A DNA stretch of 64,000 nucleotides from contig NZ_VZRB01000035.1 of NCBI RefSeq assembly GCF_008806595.1, positions 23,971 to 87,970 of the forward strand. The letters are read 5' to 3'. The notes beneath the pieces were generated by a model that was not told the origin of the DNA, made no database searches, and saw only the letters and a program-made list of their open reading frames with translations. The position numbers were made by a program, and so were the translations under genes. This document shows, one piece after another, positions 1 through 9,295 of this stretch; position 1 is the stretch's first letter; every line of letters begins with the position of its first letter. The stretch is from Streptomyces luteolifulvus. GTDB taxonomy: Bacteria; Actinomycetota; Actinomycetes; Streptomycetales; Streptomycetaceae.

Positions 1-431
1 ACGATCAGGATCTGAGAGTTCGTCAGAATCCCGACCGAGCCGATGATTCCGGCGATCGCCAGATACAGATAGAAGCTGGGCAGGTAGGTGCCCTCGGCGC
101 GGACGCGTGCCTCGAACTCCTCCCAGACCGGCGCATGGGCGAGCGCCCCCAGGTGCTGCTGCTCCGCCCGGGCGGCCGTGGTGGAGAAGGCCATGTCGAC
201 CGGCTCGACGACGATGGATCCGCGGCGGTCGAGTTCCAGGTCGCGCAGGCCGCGCAGCATGGCGTTGGCCGCTCCGGCCAGGATGTCGCACGCCACCGTG
301 TCGCCGTCGGGATTGCGGGCCAGTCCGCGATGCACGACGAGGTTGAAGACCTAGCGGTCGTCGGCCAGCAGTTCCACGGCTCGGGAAGTGAGGTCAGGAG
401 GGCTCACCAGCCGGACGTGGATCATCTCCAT
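1..431 (-). pseudogene. DUF389 membrane protein, cut by window edge, in-frame TAG at codon 27
   Basis: Minus-strand frame read from ATG at 431 (GGAGG seven bases upstream) to the window edge. Residues 1-26 (start MEMIHVRLVSPPDLT) and the part after the stop read continuously as a DUF389-type protein: a soluble N-terminal domain, then at about residue 108 onward a membrane segment ending in TNSQILIV, where this family usually continues into GAMVVGPEFGP. Codon 27 (353-351) is TAG in the same frame, with no frameshift on either side. It may be a recent nonsense mutation, a sequencing error, or a gene restarted downstream; no good internal start with a ribosome site is obvious. The role of DUF389 proteins is not established. 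Family call fairly sure, functional status unsure. Confidence 0.6.
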
Positions 432-641
432 GGGCAACCTCCGTCGCTCGGCGCGCGCTGGGCCGACATCAGTCAGTAACGCCCGACCGGCGGACGGTCG
501 GCAAACCGGCACCCCGCTTTCCGCCGGTGCGCACCGCCTGTGACCAGGACCGACCCGTCGTCGATCGCTCCGGCATGGCGAGGACCACTGGGGTGAGCGA
601 TGGTGGTTCCCAGGAGCATCTCCGAGCCTGGAGGAGTGGCC

Positions 642-2456
642 ATGGACCGCTACCCTCCCATCGCCGAGCACGGCCTGGTGGGCGACCTGCAGACGGCGGC
701 CCTCGTCTCGTCCGAGGGCGTCGTCGACTGGTTCGCCGCTCCCCGGTTCGATTCCCCCAGCATCTTCGCCGCCCTGCTCGACCACGACCGCGGCGGCTAC
801 TTCCAACTGGCGCCCGAGCACCCGGACGTCACCTGCAAGCAGCTCTACTACCCCGACACGGCCGTTCTGATGACACGCTTCATGTCGCCCGATGGCGTGG
901 GCGAGGTGATCGACTTCATGCCTCCCGACCGGACCGGCATCGCCACCGACACGCACACCCTGATCCGGGTGGTGCGCGTCGTACGCGGGACCGTCGACCT
1001 CCGGCTCGACTGCCGGCCGCGCTTCGACTACGGCCGGGCCGAGCACGCGCTCGAAGTCGACGACAGGAAGGCCGTGTTCCGGGCTCCCGGAATCGACGCG
1101 CATCTGCAGACCACGTTCCCGCTGGAGCGGAACGGCCGTGACGTACGCGGCCGGGTGACCCTGCGCGCCGGAGAGTTCGGCGGCGCCGTCTTCACGGTGT
1201 GCGCCCCCGGAAAGACGCCGGAACCCCTCACGGTCGAAGGTGTCACCAAACAGTTCTGGGACGTCGTCGACTACTGGCACGCGTGGCTGCGCAAGTCCCG
1301 CTACCGCGGCCGCTGGCCGGAGCTGGTGCACCGCTCGGTGATCACCATCAAGCTCCTCACCTACGCCCCCACCGGCGCCCTGGTCGCCGCGGCCACCATG
1401 GGGCTGCCCGAGCAGGTCGGCGGGGAGCGCAACTGGGACTACCGGTTCACCTGGGTGCGCGACGGCGCCCTGTCCGTGCGGGCCCTGCTGGACCTCGGCT
1501 TCGCCGAGGAGGCCACCGCCTTCGTCCACTGGCTGGTGCAGCGGCTGCGCGAGCGCGAGGGCAAGGAGGGCGAGCCGCTGCAGACGATGTACCGGATCGA
1601 CGGCAACCCCGATCTGCCGGAGGAGATTCTCGACCACTTCGAGGGCTACCGGGGCTCCTCCCCGGTGCGTATCGGCAACGGTGCCGCGGACCAGCTCCAG
1701 CTCGACATCTACGGCGAGGCGCTCTACGCGATATCCCAGGGCCGTGAGCTCGCCCACCAGGCCAGTTACGAGGGGTGGAGGACGCTGGCCAGAACGCTGG
1801 ACTGGTACGCCGACGCCTGGGACCGGCCGGACGAGGGCATCTGGGAGACCCGTGGGGGCCGCAAGGACTTCACCTACAGCAGGCTGATGTCCTGGGTGGC
1901 CTTCGACCAGGGGCTGCAGCTGGCGGAGCGCTTCCGCAGGCCCGCCGATCTGGAGAAGTGGCGCACCGCGCGGGACGCCGTCTTCGACCAGGTGATGCGA
2001 CGTGGATGGAGCGAGCGGGAGCGCGCCTTCGTCCAGCACTACGACGGCGACGTCCTCGACGCGTCTCTCCTGATCATGCCCAGGGTCAGGTTCCTCGCAC
2101 CGCAGGACCCGGCATGGCTGTCCACGCTCGACGCGATGGAACGCAGGCTCGTCTCCGACAGTCTCGTCTACCGCTACGACCCTTCGGCATCACCGGACGG
2201 CCTGCGCGGCTCGGAGGGCACCTTCAGCCTGTGCACCTTCCTCTACGTGGACGCGTTGGCCCGGGCCGGCCGGCTGCCGCTGGCCCGCTACACGTTCGAG
2301 AAGATGCAGACCTACGCCAACCACGTCGGTCTCTTCGCCGAAGAAGTGGGGCCGAAGGGGGAGCAACTGGGCAACTTCCCCCAGGCGTTCACCCATCTGT
2401 CGCTGATCATGGCGGCCGTCACTCTGGACGAAGCGCTCGACCGGGAAGGAAAGTGA
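642..2456 (+). CDS. Glycoside hydrolase family 15 protein (glucoamylase/trehalase-like)
   Basis: 604 residues. ATG at 642 is chosen because GAGGAG lies at 631-636; the frame is open from 600, but upstream starts lack a ribosome site. The N-terminal beta domain begins DRYPPIAEHGLVGDLQ. The (alpha/alpha)6 barrel carries ERNWDYRFTWVRDG near residue 260, QLDIYGE near 355, and EGTFSLCTF near 524 containing the likely catalytic base. The family hydrolyses alpha-glucosidic bonds from non-reducing ends to release glucose; actinobacterial members include trehalases and glucoamylase-like enzymes. No signal peptide is seen, so it is probably cytoplasmic. The stop overlaps the next start (GTGA), so the two genes are translationally coupled. 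Substrate not determinable from sequence. Confidence 0.9.
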   Translation: MDRYPPIAEHGLVGDLQTAALVSSEGVVDWFAAPRFDSPSIFAALLDHDRGGYFQLAPEHPDVTCKQLYYPDTAVLMTRFMSPDGVGEVIDFMPPDRTGIATDTHTLIRVVRVVRGTVDLRLDCRPRFDYGRAEHALEVDDRKAVFRAPGIDAHLQTTFPLERNGRDVRGRVTLRAGEFGGAVFTVCAPGKTPEPLTVEGVTKQFWDVVDYWHAWLRKSRYRGRWPELVHRSVITIKLLTYAPTGALVAAATMGLPEQVGGERNWDYRFTWVRDGALSVRALLDLGFAEEATAFVHWLVQRLREREGKEGEPLQTMYRIDGNPDLPEEILDHFEGYRGSSPVRIGNGAADQLQLDIYGEALYAISQGRELAHQASYEGWRTLARTLDWYADAWDRPDEGIWETRGGRKDFTYSRLMSWVAFDQGLQLAERFRRPADLEKWRTARDAVFDQVMRRGWSERERAFVQHYDGDVLDASLLIMPRVRFLAPQDPAWLSTLDAMERRLVSDSLVYRYDPSASPDGLRGSEGTFSLCTFLYVDALARAGRLPLARYTFEKMQTYANHVGLFAEEVGPKGEQLGNFPQAFTHLSLIMAAVTLDEALDREGK

Positions 2457-3409
2457 GCGTGGTGCCCACCCCGGCGGCCCCCGCGCCGCGGCTGAGCGCC
2501 GAAGACTTCGCCGCACTCTGCGCACGCGTCCGCCGCGAGTCCGGCGACGGCGCCCACGAGGTCTCGCGCGGCGCCCTCGACACCATCAGACCGGGTCATG
2601 TGCTCGCGGCCGCGGCGGAGGTGAGGTCGGGCCGTACGGTGACGATGGCGGCGCAGGTGCAGACGGAGCCCGGTCCCGACGATCCCGAGCCGTGTGTGCA
2701 CGTCATGACCGGCGCCGTACGGGGGGCGATGAAGCGGAGCGGACTTGGGTTCGCGAGGGACCGCTTCACGATGAACGTGCACGGCGACGCCGACAGCCAT
2801 CTCGACGCGCTGTGTCATGTGATCTACGACGGCACGCTGCACGGTGGCGTCGACGCCGACACCGTCACGACGGCCGGGGCCACGGCCCTGTCCGTCGAGG
2901 TGGCCCGCGACGGAATCGTCGGACGGGGCGTGCTGCTGGACATCCCGCTGCTGCGCGGGGTGCCGTGGCTCGAACCGGGCGACCACGTGACCCCCGACGA
3001 CCTCGCCGAGGCCGAACGATTCCACGGCGTCCAGGTCGGCGAGGGCGATCTGCTCTTCGTCCGGGTCGGCCATCGCCGACGCCGTGCCGAGCTGGGGGCG
3101 TGGCACACGGCGGACGAGCGCGCCGGTCTTCACCCCTCCGCGCTGGAGTTCCTGGCGGACCGGCGGATCGCGGTGCTGGGCGGCGACGGCAACAACGACA
3201 CCGCCCCGAGCTGCACCGAGGGCGTCGCGTTCCCCGTCCATGTGCTGGCCGTCCATGCGATGGGCGTCCATCTGCTGGACTACCTGCAGTTCGAGGACCT
3301 GGCCGCGGCCTGTGAGGAGGAGCAGCGCTGGTCGTTCCTCTGTGTGATCGCCCCCTTGAGACTGCCGGGCGGCACCGGCTCGCCGGTCAACCCGATCGCG
3401 GTGTTCTGA
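2453..3409 (+). CDS. Cyclase family protein (kynurenine formamidase-like metal hydrolase)
   Basis: 318 residues. GTG at 2453 overlaps the GH15 stop in a GTGA junction, with GGAAGGA just upstream. The metal-binding signature HGDADSHLDALCH is near residues 109-121; this His/Asp-rich pattern is characteristic of the cyclase/arylformamidase fold. A late GGDGNNDT stretch is also family-like. Members hydrolyse N-formyl amides, lactone-like or isatin-type substrates. The coupling to a GH15 gene suggests a role in the same sugar process, perhaps on a lactone, but that is inference. Alternative GTG starts at 2459 and 2462 would shorten it by only two or three residues. Confidence 0.82.
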   Translation: MSVVPTPAAPAPRLSAEDFAALCARVRRESGDGAHEVSRGALDTIRPGHVLAAAAEVRSGRTVTMAAQVQTEPGPDDPEPCVHVMTGAVRGAMKRSGLGFARDRFTMNVHGDADSHLDALCHVIYDGTLHGGVDADTVTTAGATALSVEVARDGIVGRGVLLDIPLLRGVPWLEPGDHVTPDDLAEAERFHGVQVGEGDLLFVRVGHRRRRAELGAWHTADERAGLHPSALEFLADRRIAVLGGDGNNDTAPSCTEGVAFPVHVLAVHAMGVHLLDYLQFEDLAAACEEEQRWSFLCVIAPLRLPGGTGSPVNPIAVF

Positions 3410-3460
3410 GGACCCATGAACTCCCCGATCCGAGAACCGGCGTGGGGCGCGAGGCCCGCG

Positions 3461-4441
3461 TCATGGCACCCGCGGCGGGACCGTGTTGGCCAGTGGTTCG
3501 CCCTGGAGGTAGCGCAGCAGCTGAGCCCGGATCAGGCGCAGCGCACGCGGCAGGAACGCCGAGGTGGTGCCGCCGACGTGCGGGGTGATGAGCGTGTTGG
3601 GGGCGCGCCAGAGCGGATGCCCGGCGGGGAGCGGTTCCGGGTCGGTGACATCCAGGGCCGCACTCAGCCGTCCGGTGCCGAGTTCGGCGAGCAGCGCCTG
3701 AGTGTCGACCACCGGTCCCCGGGACACGTTCACCAGCAGCGCCCCTTCCCGCATCAGAGCGAGGAAGTCCGCGTCGGCCAAGCCGCGGGTGTCGGCGGTC
3801 AGCGGGACGGTGAGCACCACGACGTCGGCGCGGGGCAGCAGCTCGGGCAGGCGGGAGACGGAGTGCACGGGACCGTGCGTACTCTCGCGGGCGCTGCGGG
3901 CCACCCGCAGCACCTCGCATTCGAAGGCGCCGAGCCGCGCCTCGACCGCGGAACCGATGGAGCCGTAGCCCACGAGCAGGACGGTGCGATCGGCGAGCGC
4001 CGGCCGAAAACCCGTCAGCCACTGTGCCCGGTCCTGATGGCGGACGGATTCGGGAACACCACGCAGCGCCGCGAGCGTGAGCGTCACCGCCAGCTCGGCG
4101 GTGCTCGCGTCGTGCACCCCGGCCGCGTTGCACAGCACCACGCCGTCGGGGATGTGCCGGCCGAGCTCCTCGACACCCGCGGACAGCGACTGCACGACCC
4201 TAAGTGCCGGCAGACGGGGGAGCAGCGGCAGGGCCGCGTGCGTGAAGGTGTAGGGGACGACGAAGAACTCCACCGCCGCCAGGCTCTCGATGCCGGGCCG
4301 GACGCCGGTCCCGTCCCAGACCGCGACGGGCAGATCCCCCGGCAACTCCCCGATCTGCGACGCCGGGTACGGGAGCAGGAATCTCGCGGCGTCAACGCCG
4401 GCGGGACGGTCCCTCGGGCTCATGGGGCTCATAGGGCTCAT
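3461..4441 (-). CDS. D-2-hydroxyacid dehydrogenase, NAD(P)-dependent
   Basis: 326 residues. The Rossmann motif GYGSIG is at 158-163. The catalytic set typical of the D-isomer family is present: Arg241 in NVSRGPVVD, Glu269 in DVTDPEPLP, His288 in ITPHVGG. The family reduces 2-keto acids such as hydroxypyruvate, glyoxylate or 2-ketogluconate. The start is ambiguous because three ATGs occur in a tandem MSPMSPMSP (4441, 4432, 4423). It is divergent from gluconokinase, and this neighbourhood makes 2-ketogluconate reduction an attractive guess that sequence alone cannot prove. Confidence 0.88.
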   Translation of the reverse strand: MSPMSPMSPRDRPAGVDAARFLLPYPASQIGELPGDLPVAVWDGTGVRPGIESLAAVEFFVVPYTFTHAALPLLPRLPALRVVQSLSAGVEELGRHIPDGVVLCNAAGVHDASTAELAVTLTLAALRGVPESVRHQDRAQWLTGFRPALADRTVLLVGYGSIGSAVEARLGAFECEVLRVARSARESTHGPVHSVSRLPELLPRADVVVLTVPLTADTRGLADADFLALMREGALLVNVSRGPVVDTQALLAELGTGRLSAALDVTDPEPLPAGHPLWRAPNTLITPHVGGTTSAFLPRALRLIRAQLLRYLQGEPLANTVPPRVP

Positions 4442-4546
4442 GGCGCGAATGTAGAGGCCGGCGGACCCTCGGCCGGTTCACCGGGCGGCACCCCGTCCCC
4501 GCCCCGGCGCGAATCGAGCCGGACGGAGGAACCCGCGAGGAAGGCC

Positions 4547-5077
4547 GTGGGAGCAGCGTCTCCGGCGCCGCCGGTCGTGGTCGTGATGGGTGTGTCGGGA
4601 TCGGGGAAGTCCACGGTGGGCCGGCTGCTCGCGGAACGGCTCGCGGTTCCCTTCGTGGAGGCGGACGGTCTCCATTCGGCCGCGAACCGCGCCAAGATGG
4701 CCGCCGGCCGGCCGCTCGACGACGAGGACCGCGGGCCGTGGCTGCAGTCGGTCGCCGACTGGATCCGGCGGGCGACCACGTCCGGCAGGGGCGGGGTCAT
4801 CGCCTGCTCGGCCCTCAAACGCGCCTACCGGGACGCGTTCCGTGGGGCCGGACCTGTCCTCTTTCTGTATCTCGCGCTCGATCGGGCCGCCGCCCGACGA
4901 CGCGTCGAGAACCGCCGCGGGCACTTCATGCCCGCCCGGATGGTGGACTCCCAGTACGCCGCCCTCGAACCGCTGCGACCGGACGAGCCCGGCGTGACCG
5001 TGGATGCCACGGCCGACCCTCGGAGCATCGTCGACGAGGTGTCGCGCGCATGTGCGAAAGCAGCCGACGACTCCTAG
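4547..5077 (+). CDS. gntK: Gluconokinase (GntK-type P-loop kinase)
   Basis: About 176 residues from GTG 4547. The P-loop GVSGSGKST sits at residues 15-23, and the rest matches small gluconokinases: EADGLHSAANRAKMAAGRPL, then CSALKRAYRD, then the NRRGHFMP region. It phosphorylates D-gluconate to 6-phosphogluconate with ATP. The start is uncertain: GAGGAAGG at 4537-4544 lies very close to GTG 4547, while ATG 4586 would begin directly at the P-loop and look too short. The GMC oxidoreductase follows after 13 bases, so the two probably form one transcript. Confidence 0.88.
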   Translation: MGAASPAPPVVVVMGVSGSGKSTVGRLLAERLAVPFVEADGLHSAANRAKMAAGRPLDDEDRGPWLQSVADWIRRATTSGRGGVIACSALKRAYRDAFRGAGPVLFLYLALDRAAARRRVENRRGHFMPARMVDSQYAALEPLRPDEPGVTVDATADPRSIVDEVSRACAKAADDS

Positions 5078-5090
5078 AACGGGGCATCGC

Positions 5091-6671
5091 ATGGCCGACG
5101 AGCAGCACTACGACGTCATCATCATCGGCACGGGAGCCGGCGGCGGCACACTCGCCCACCGGCTCGCTCCCACCGGCAAGCAGATCCTGATCCTGGAACG
5201 CGGCGGCTATCTGCCCCGGGAGCGGGACAACTGGGACTCCACCGCCGTCTTCGTCAAGGGCATCTACCGCGCCCCCGAGTTCTGGTACGACAAGCACGGC
5301 AACTCCTTTCCTCCGGAAGTGAACTACTACGTCGGAGGCAACACCAAGTTCTACGGCGCCGCGCTCTTCCGGCTGCGCCCCGAGGACTTCGGCGAACTGC
5401 GCCACCACGACGGCATCTCGCCCGCCTGGCCGATCGGTTACGACGTCCTGGAGCCGTACTACACCCAGGCGGAGCAGCTCTACCTCGTCCACGGCCGGCA
5501 CGGCGAGGACCCGACGGAAGGGTTCGCCTCCGGCGAATACCCCCACCCGCCGGTGGAACACGAGCCGCGTATCCAGCAGCTCAGCGACGACCTGGAGAAG
5601 CAGGGGCTCCATCCCTTCCATCTGCCCATGGGGGTGAACCTCACCCAGGACGAGAACGGCAGGGCGACCCATGACAGCGTCTGCATCCGCTGCGACCGGG
5701 TGGACGGCTTCCCCTGCCTGATCGGCGCCAAGTCCGACTCCCAGGTGATCTGCGTCGATCCGGCGCTGGAACACGACAACGTCACGATGGTGACGGGCGC
5801 CCATGTCAGACGTCTGGAGACCGACCCGACGGGCCGCACGGTGACCCGCGTGGTGACCGAGCTCGACGACGGTACGACGGAGGGATTCAGCGCCGACATC
5901 GTCGTCGTCGCGTGTGGAGCGGTCAACTCGGCCGCACTGCTGCTGCGTTCGGCCAACGACAAGCATCCGGGCGGTCTGGCCAACAGCTCGGACGTGGTGG
6001 GCCGACACTACATGCGGCACAACAACCTGGCCCTGATGGCGGTGTCGAGGGAACCGAACCCCACCAAGTTCCAGAAGACACTGGCCCTGAACGACTGGTA
6101 CCTGGGGGCGGACGACTGGGACTTCCCGCTCGGCGGCATCCAGATGCTGGGCAAGTCGGACGCCGAACAGATCCACGGCGAGGCCCCGCGCTGGGCCGGT
6201 GCGGTCACCCCGGACATGCCGTTCGAGATGCTCGCCCATCATGCCGTCGACTTCTGGCTGTGCGGGGAGGACCTTCCCCTGCCCGAGAGCCGCGTCACCC
6301 TCGACAGCAACGGGGACATCCATCTCGCCCTCGACGAGAAGAACAACATCGCGGGCCTCAAACGCCTCCAGCACAAGCTCAAGGGGATGCTCGAACACCT
6401 GGGCATGCACAGGCACCACCTGCTGTCGCACAGCATCTACCTCCACAAGGGGATGCCCATCGGGGCGACCGCCCACCAGGCCGGTACGGTCCGGTTCGGC
6501 ACCGATCCCCGCAGCTCCGCCCTCGACATCGAGTGCAAGGCCCATGACCTCGACAATCTCTACGTCGTCGACACGAGCTTCTTCCCCAGCATCGGCGCGG
6601 TGAACCCGTCGCTGACGGCCATCGCCAACGCCCTGCGGGTGGGCGACCACCTCGCCGAGCGGATCCGCTGA
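5091..6671 (+). CDS. GMC family FAD-dependent oxidoreductase
   Basis: 526 residues. The FAD-binding GTGAGGG stretch starts at residue 13. A glycine-rich VGGNTKFYGAALFRL segment follows, and the C-terminal part has HQAGTVRFGTDP near 460 and GAVNPSLTAIANALRVGDHL near 505, as in GMC enzymes acting on sugars or sugar acids. GMC enzymes oxidise an alcohol group and pass electrons to FAD. No twin-arginine signal is visible, so location is unclear. Position directly after gluconokinase supports glucose or gluconate oxidation (inference). Start ATG 5091 is preceded by a weak GGGGC. Confidence 0.87.
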   Translation: MADEQHYDVIIIGTGAGGGTLAHRLAPTGKQILILERGGYLPRERDNWDSTAVFVKGIYRAPEFWYDKHGNSFPPEVNYYVGGNTKFYGAALFRLRPEDFGELRHHDGISPAWPIGYDVLEPYYTQAEQLYLVHGRHGEDPTEGFASGEYPHPPVEHEPRIQQLSDDLEKQGLHPFHLPMGVNLTQDENGRATHDSVCIRCDRVDGFPCLIGAKSDSQVICVDPALEHDNVTMVTGAHVRRLETDPTGRTVTRVVTELDDGTTEGFSADIVVVACGAVNSAALLLRSANDKHPGGLANSSDVVGRHYMRHNNLALMAVSREPNPTKFQKTLALNDWYLGADDWDFPLGGIQMLGKSDAEQIHGEAPRWAGAVTPDMPFEMLAHHAVDFWLCGEDLPLPESRVTLDSNGDIHLALDEKNNIAGLKRLQHKLKGMLEHLGMHRHHLLSHSIYLHKGMPIGATAHQAGTVRFGTDPRSSALDIECKAHDLDNLYVVDTSFFPSIGAVNPSLTAIANALRVGDHLAERIR

Positions 6672-6685
6672 CAAGGCGGGCGAGG

Positions 6686-6722
6686 CGGAGCCGGCGGCGG
6701 GTGGCCCTGCCCCCCGGCTCCG
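6686..6722. terminator. Hairpin between convergent GMC and cydB genes
   Basis: CGGAGCCGG at 6686-6694 pairs perfectly with CCGGCTCCG at 6714-6722 across a 19-base loop, in the 73-base gap between two convergent stops. A bidirectional terminator is likely; there is no T-run, which is normal for this genus. Confidence 0.5.
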
Positions 6723-6744
6723 TCGCGGCCGAGCCGGGGGTCCG

Positions 6745-7788
6745 TCACCCGTCCGTCTCGGACGCGCCGGACGCCTGCGTGTCGGCGTCGGTGAGCGGCT
6801 CCAGCCGGCCCAGCGTGTCGAGCCGGTACAGCAGCACCAGCGCCGGCCCGACCAGGACCACCGCGACAACCGTGACGAACGCCAGCCAGCGCAGCGTATG
6901 GGCGGCGCCTGCCGCGTCGGCCACCGTCAGCGTGGTGGGCAGCACATAGGGCCGCTGCGCGAAACCCCAGGCGCCGACGGTGAGGGCGACACTCGCCGCC
7001 GAGGTGTAGCGGGTCCAGCCGTACGACCGGCGCACCAGGAGTAGCGCCGTGGCCAGCCCGCAGACCGCGGCCAGGACAACCATCAGCAGTCCCAGGCCCC
7101 TGGTGAGGCCCTCCCAGACATAGCGGGCGTCGTCATGGGTGACGGGCAGCGCGATGAGCGCGAGGACGACGATGGCCGCGAAGGCCAGCAGAGCCCGCAG
7201 CCGGAAGTAGTCGACGAGCCGGTCCTCGCCGAACCTCCGGGCGTCGGAGCAGAGGTAGACCGCGCCGAGGAAGGCGCTGGCGGCGATGACCAGCAGCCCG
7301 GTGATGACCGAGGTCGGGTTGGCCCAGGCGTGGGCAGAGGCGGTGGTTCCGACCTCGACCCGCCCCGAGGCGATACCGCCGAGCGCCGCCCCGAGAAAGA
7401 AGGGTGTGACGAGCGAGGCGATGGCGAACGCGGCGCCGTAGAGTCGCCGTTGGGCCAGCCGACGGGACGGCTTGCGCAGGGCGAACCCGGCCCCCCGGAG
7501 CACCAGACCGACGGCCGCGAGCGCGAGCGGCAGCCACATGGCCTCGAAGACGGCCTGGAACATCGTCGGGAAACCCGTCCACATGATGACGAACACGAAG
7601 ATCAACCAGACGTTGTTGACCTCCCAGACCGGCGCCATCGCGTGGTCGATCAGCCAGCGGGGCCGTTTGCCGCGCTCCGCGCCGCCGGCCAGCAGGTCCC
7701 AGAAGCCCGCACCGTAGTCCGTGCCCCCACCGCAGGCGTAGGCGGCGATGACGACGACCAGCACCCAGGCGATGAAGTCCGCCATCAT
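6745..7788 (-). CDS. cydB: Cytochrome bd oxidase subunit II
   Basis: 347 residues with about eight or nine membrane segments. It starts MADFIAWVLVVVIAAYACGG; the YACGGGTDYGAGFWDLLAGG region fits CydB. It pairs with CydA in the membrane quinol oxidase that reduces O2 to water without pumping protons. Its ATG overlaps the cydA stop (ATGA at 7785-7788), giving strict coupling. No cydC or cydD assembly transporter lies beside it, although many bacteria have them adjacent. Confidence 0.93.
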   Translation of the reverse strand: MMADFIAWVLVVVIAAYACGGGTDYGAGFWDLLAGGAERGKRPRWLIDHAMAPVWEVNNVWLIFVFVIMWTGFPTMFQAVFEAMWLPLALAAVGLVLRGAGFALRKPSRRLAQRRLYGAAFAIASLVTPFFLGAALGGIASGRVEVGTTASAHAWANPTSVITGLLVIAASAFLGAVYLCSDARRFGEDRLVDYFRLRALLAFAAIVVLALIALPVTHDDARYVWEGLTRGLGLLMVVLAAVCGLATALLLVRRSYGWTRYTSAASVALTVGAWGFAQRPYVLPTTLTVADAAGAAHTLRWLAFVTVVAVVLVGPALVLLYRLDTLGRLEPLTDADTQASGASETDG

Positions 7789-9266
7789 GGAGCACCGTCC
7801 CCGTGCCGGTCCGGGCCGCCCCGGGGCGAGGCTCCGGTGGGAGCCGGCCCGTGCTCGGCCCGGGGGCCGTACGGGGTGTCCGCTTCCGGGTCACCCGCGC
7901 CGCCCGCGGTGGGAGTCTCGTCGGCGATGCGCCACCGGGTGCGCATCTTCAGGATGATCGCGAGGAACGCGGCGAACACCATCAGGTACACGGCCATGAC
8001 GAGGCCGAGCATCGCCCACAGGGCTCCGGCGCCGGTGTCGGTCACCGCCTCGGAGACCCTCATCCGGTTGTAGACGATCCACGGCTGACGGCCCACCTCC
8101 GTGGTGATCCAGCCGCATTCGACCGTGACCAGGCAGGCGGCACCGGCGACGGCGGCGCTGCGGAAGAACCACTTGCTGTGCGGCAGATCCCGGCGTCTGA
8201 GCCAGCACCAGCCGTACCACAGCGCGAGCAGGATCAGCAGACTCCCGACGGTGACCATGATGTCGAAGGCCCAGTGGGCGATGGTGGCCTGAACCGCGGT
8301 CGGCCGGTCCGAGGCGGGCACCGACGTCAGTCCGGTCACCTTGGTACTCGGCTTGAAGCCGGCGAGGATCGAGTCCAGCTGAGGGATCTTGATGCCACCG
8401 GAGATCGTCCCGTCACTGTTCAGCCGCCCGAACAGATACTCCGGCACGTGTGTGTCGGTCTTCCAGACGATTTCCATGGCCGCGAACTTGATCGGCTGCT
8501 TGTGGAACACGGCACGGGCGGTGGCGTCGCCGATCATGAACTGGATGGGCGTGAGGATCGCGGCCACGGTGAACGGCACCGTGAAACCGAGTCGGTGGTA
8601 CCGGTCGCGGCGCCCGCGCAGCCACCCCACGGCATACACCCCGGCGACCACGTAGCCGGCGGTCATGAACATCGCGACAGCGAAGTGCCAGTACTGCGGG
8701 CCGAACATGGGGGTGAAGATCGCCTGCCGGACGTCGACATCGGTGGGCTCGCCCTGGGCGTCCAGGCCGAAGCCCTGCGGGGTGTTCATCCACGAGTTGG
8801 CGGCGATGATGCCGAACGCCCCCAGCAGGGCTGCCAGCGGCAGCGGAGCACCCAGCCAGAAATGGGTCCACGGCTTCAGACGGCGCCAACCGTAGAGATA
8901 GACCGCGATCAGGACGGCCTCCAGGAAGAACGCCCACGCCTCGACGCCGAAACCGAGCCCGAAGACATCACCCCAGCGCCCCAGCATGCCGGGCCACAGC
9001 AGACCGAGCTCGAACGACAGCACCGTGCCGGTGACGACACCGATGGCGAACTGGACAGCCATCACCGCCGACCAGCGCCGGGCCAGCTTGAGGGCGACGG
9101 CGTCATTGCGGCGCAGCCCCCGGTAGTGCATCAACAGCGTGATGAACGGGAGCGCCACTCCGAAGGGTACGAGCAGGATGTGCGACCCCAGAGTGAAGGC
9201 CATCAGCTCACGGGCCGGCAGCAGTTGGGGCGGTGTGTCCGCCAGGTAGGTCACTGAACCGAGCAT
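7785..9266 (-). CDS. cydA: Cytochrome bd oxidase subunit I
   Basis: 493 residues. GSHILLVPFGVALPF holds the N-terminal haem-ligand histidine. GPQYWHFAVAMFM carries the helix histidine expected for haem b558. The quinol loop between helices 6 and 7 is short, so this is the short-loop class. The C-terminal tail of about 45 residues is polar and Pro/Gly-rich. ATG 9266 has GAGG upstream. The glucose dehydrogenase gene ends only 29 bases before it on the same strand, so SDR-cydA-cydB is probably one operon. Confidence 0.93.
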   Translation of the reverse strand: MLGSVTYLADTPPQLLPARELMAFTLGSHILLVPFGVALPFITLLMHYRGLRRNDAVALKLARRWSAVMAVQFAIGVVTGTVLSFELGLLWPGMLGRWGDVFGLGFGVEAWAFFLEAVLIAVYLYGWRRLKPWTHFWLGAPLPLAALLGAFGIIAANSWMNTPQGFGLDAQGEPTDVDVRQAIFTPMFGPQYWHFAVAMFMTAGYVVAGVYAVGWLRGRRDRYHRLGFTVPFTVAAILTPIQFMIGDATARAVFHKQPIKFAAMEIVWKTDTHVPEYLFGRLNSDGTISGGIKIPQLDSILAGFKPSTKVTGLTSVPASDRPTAVQATIAHWAFDIMVTVGSLLILLALWYGWCWLRRRDLPHSKWFFRSAAVAGAACLVTVECGWITTEVGRQPWIVYNRMRVSEAVTDTGAGALWAMLGLVMAVYLMVFAAFLAIILKMRTRWRIADETPTAGGAGDPEADTPYGPRAEHGPAPTGASPRGGPDRHGDGAP

Positions 9267-9295
9267 GTGGACCTCAGCGGTCTGCGCACCGGAGC

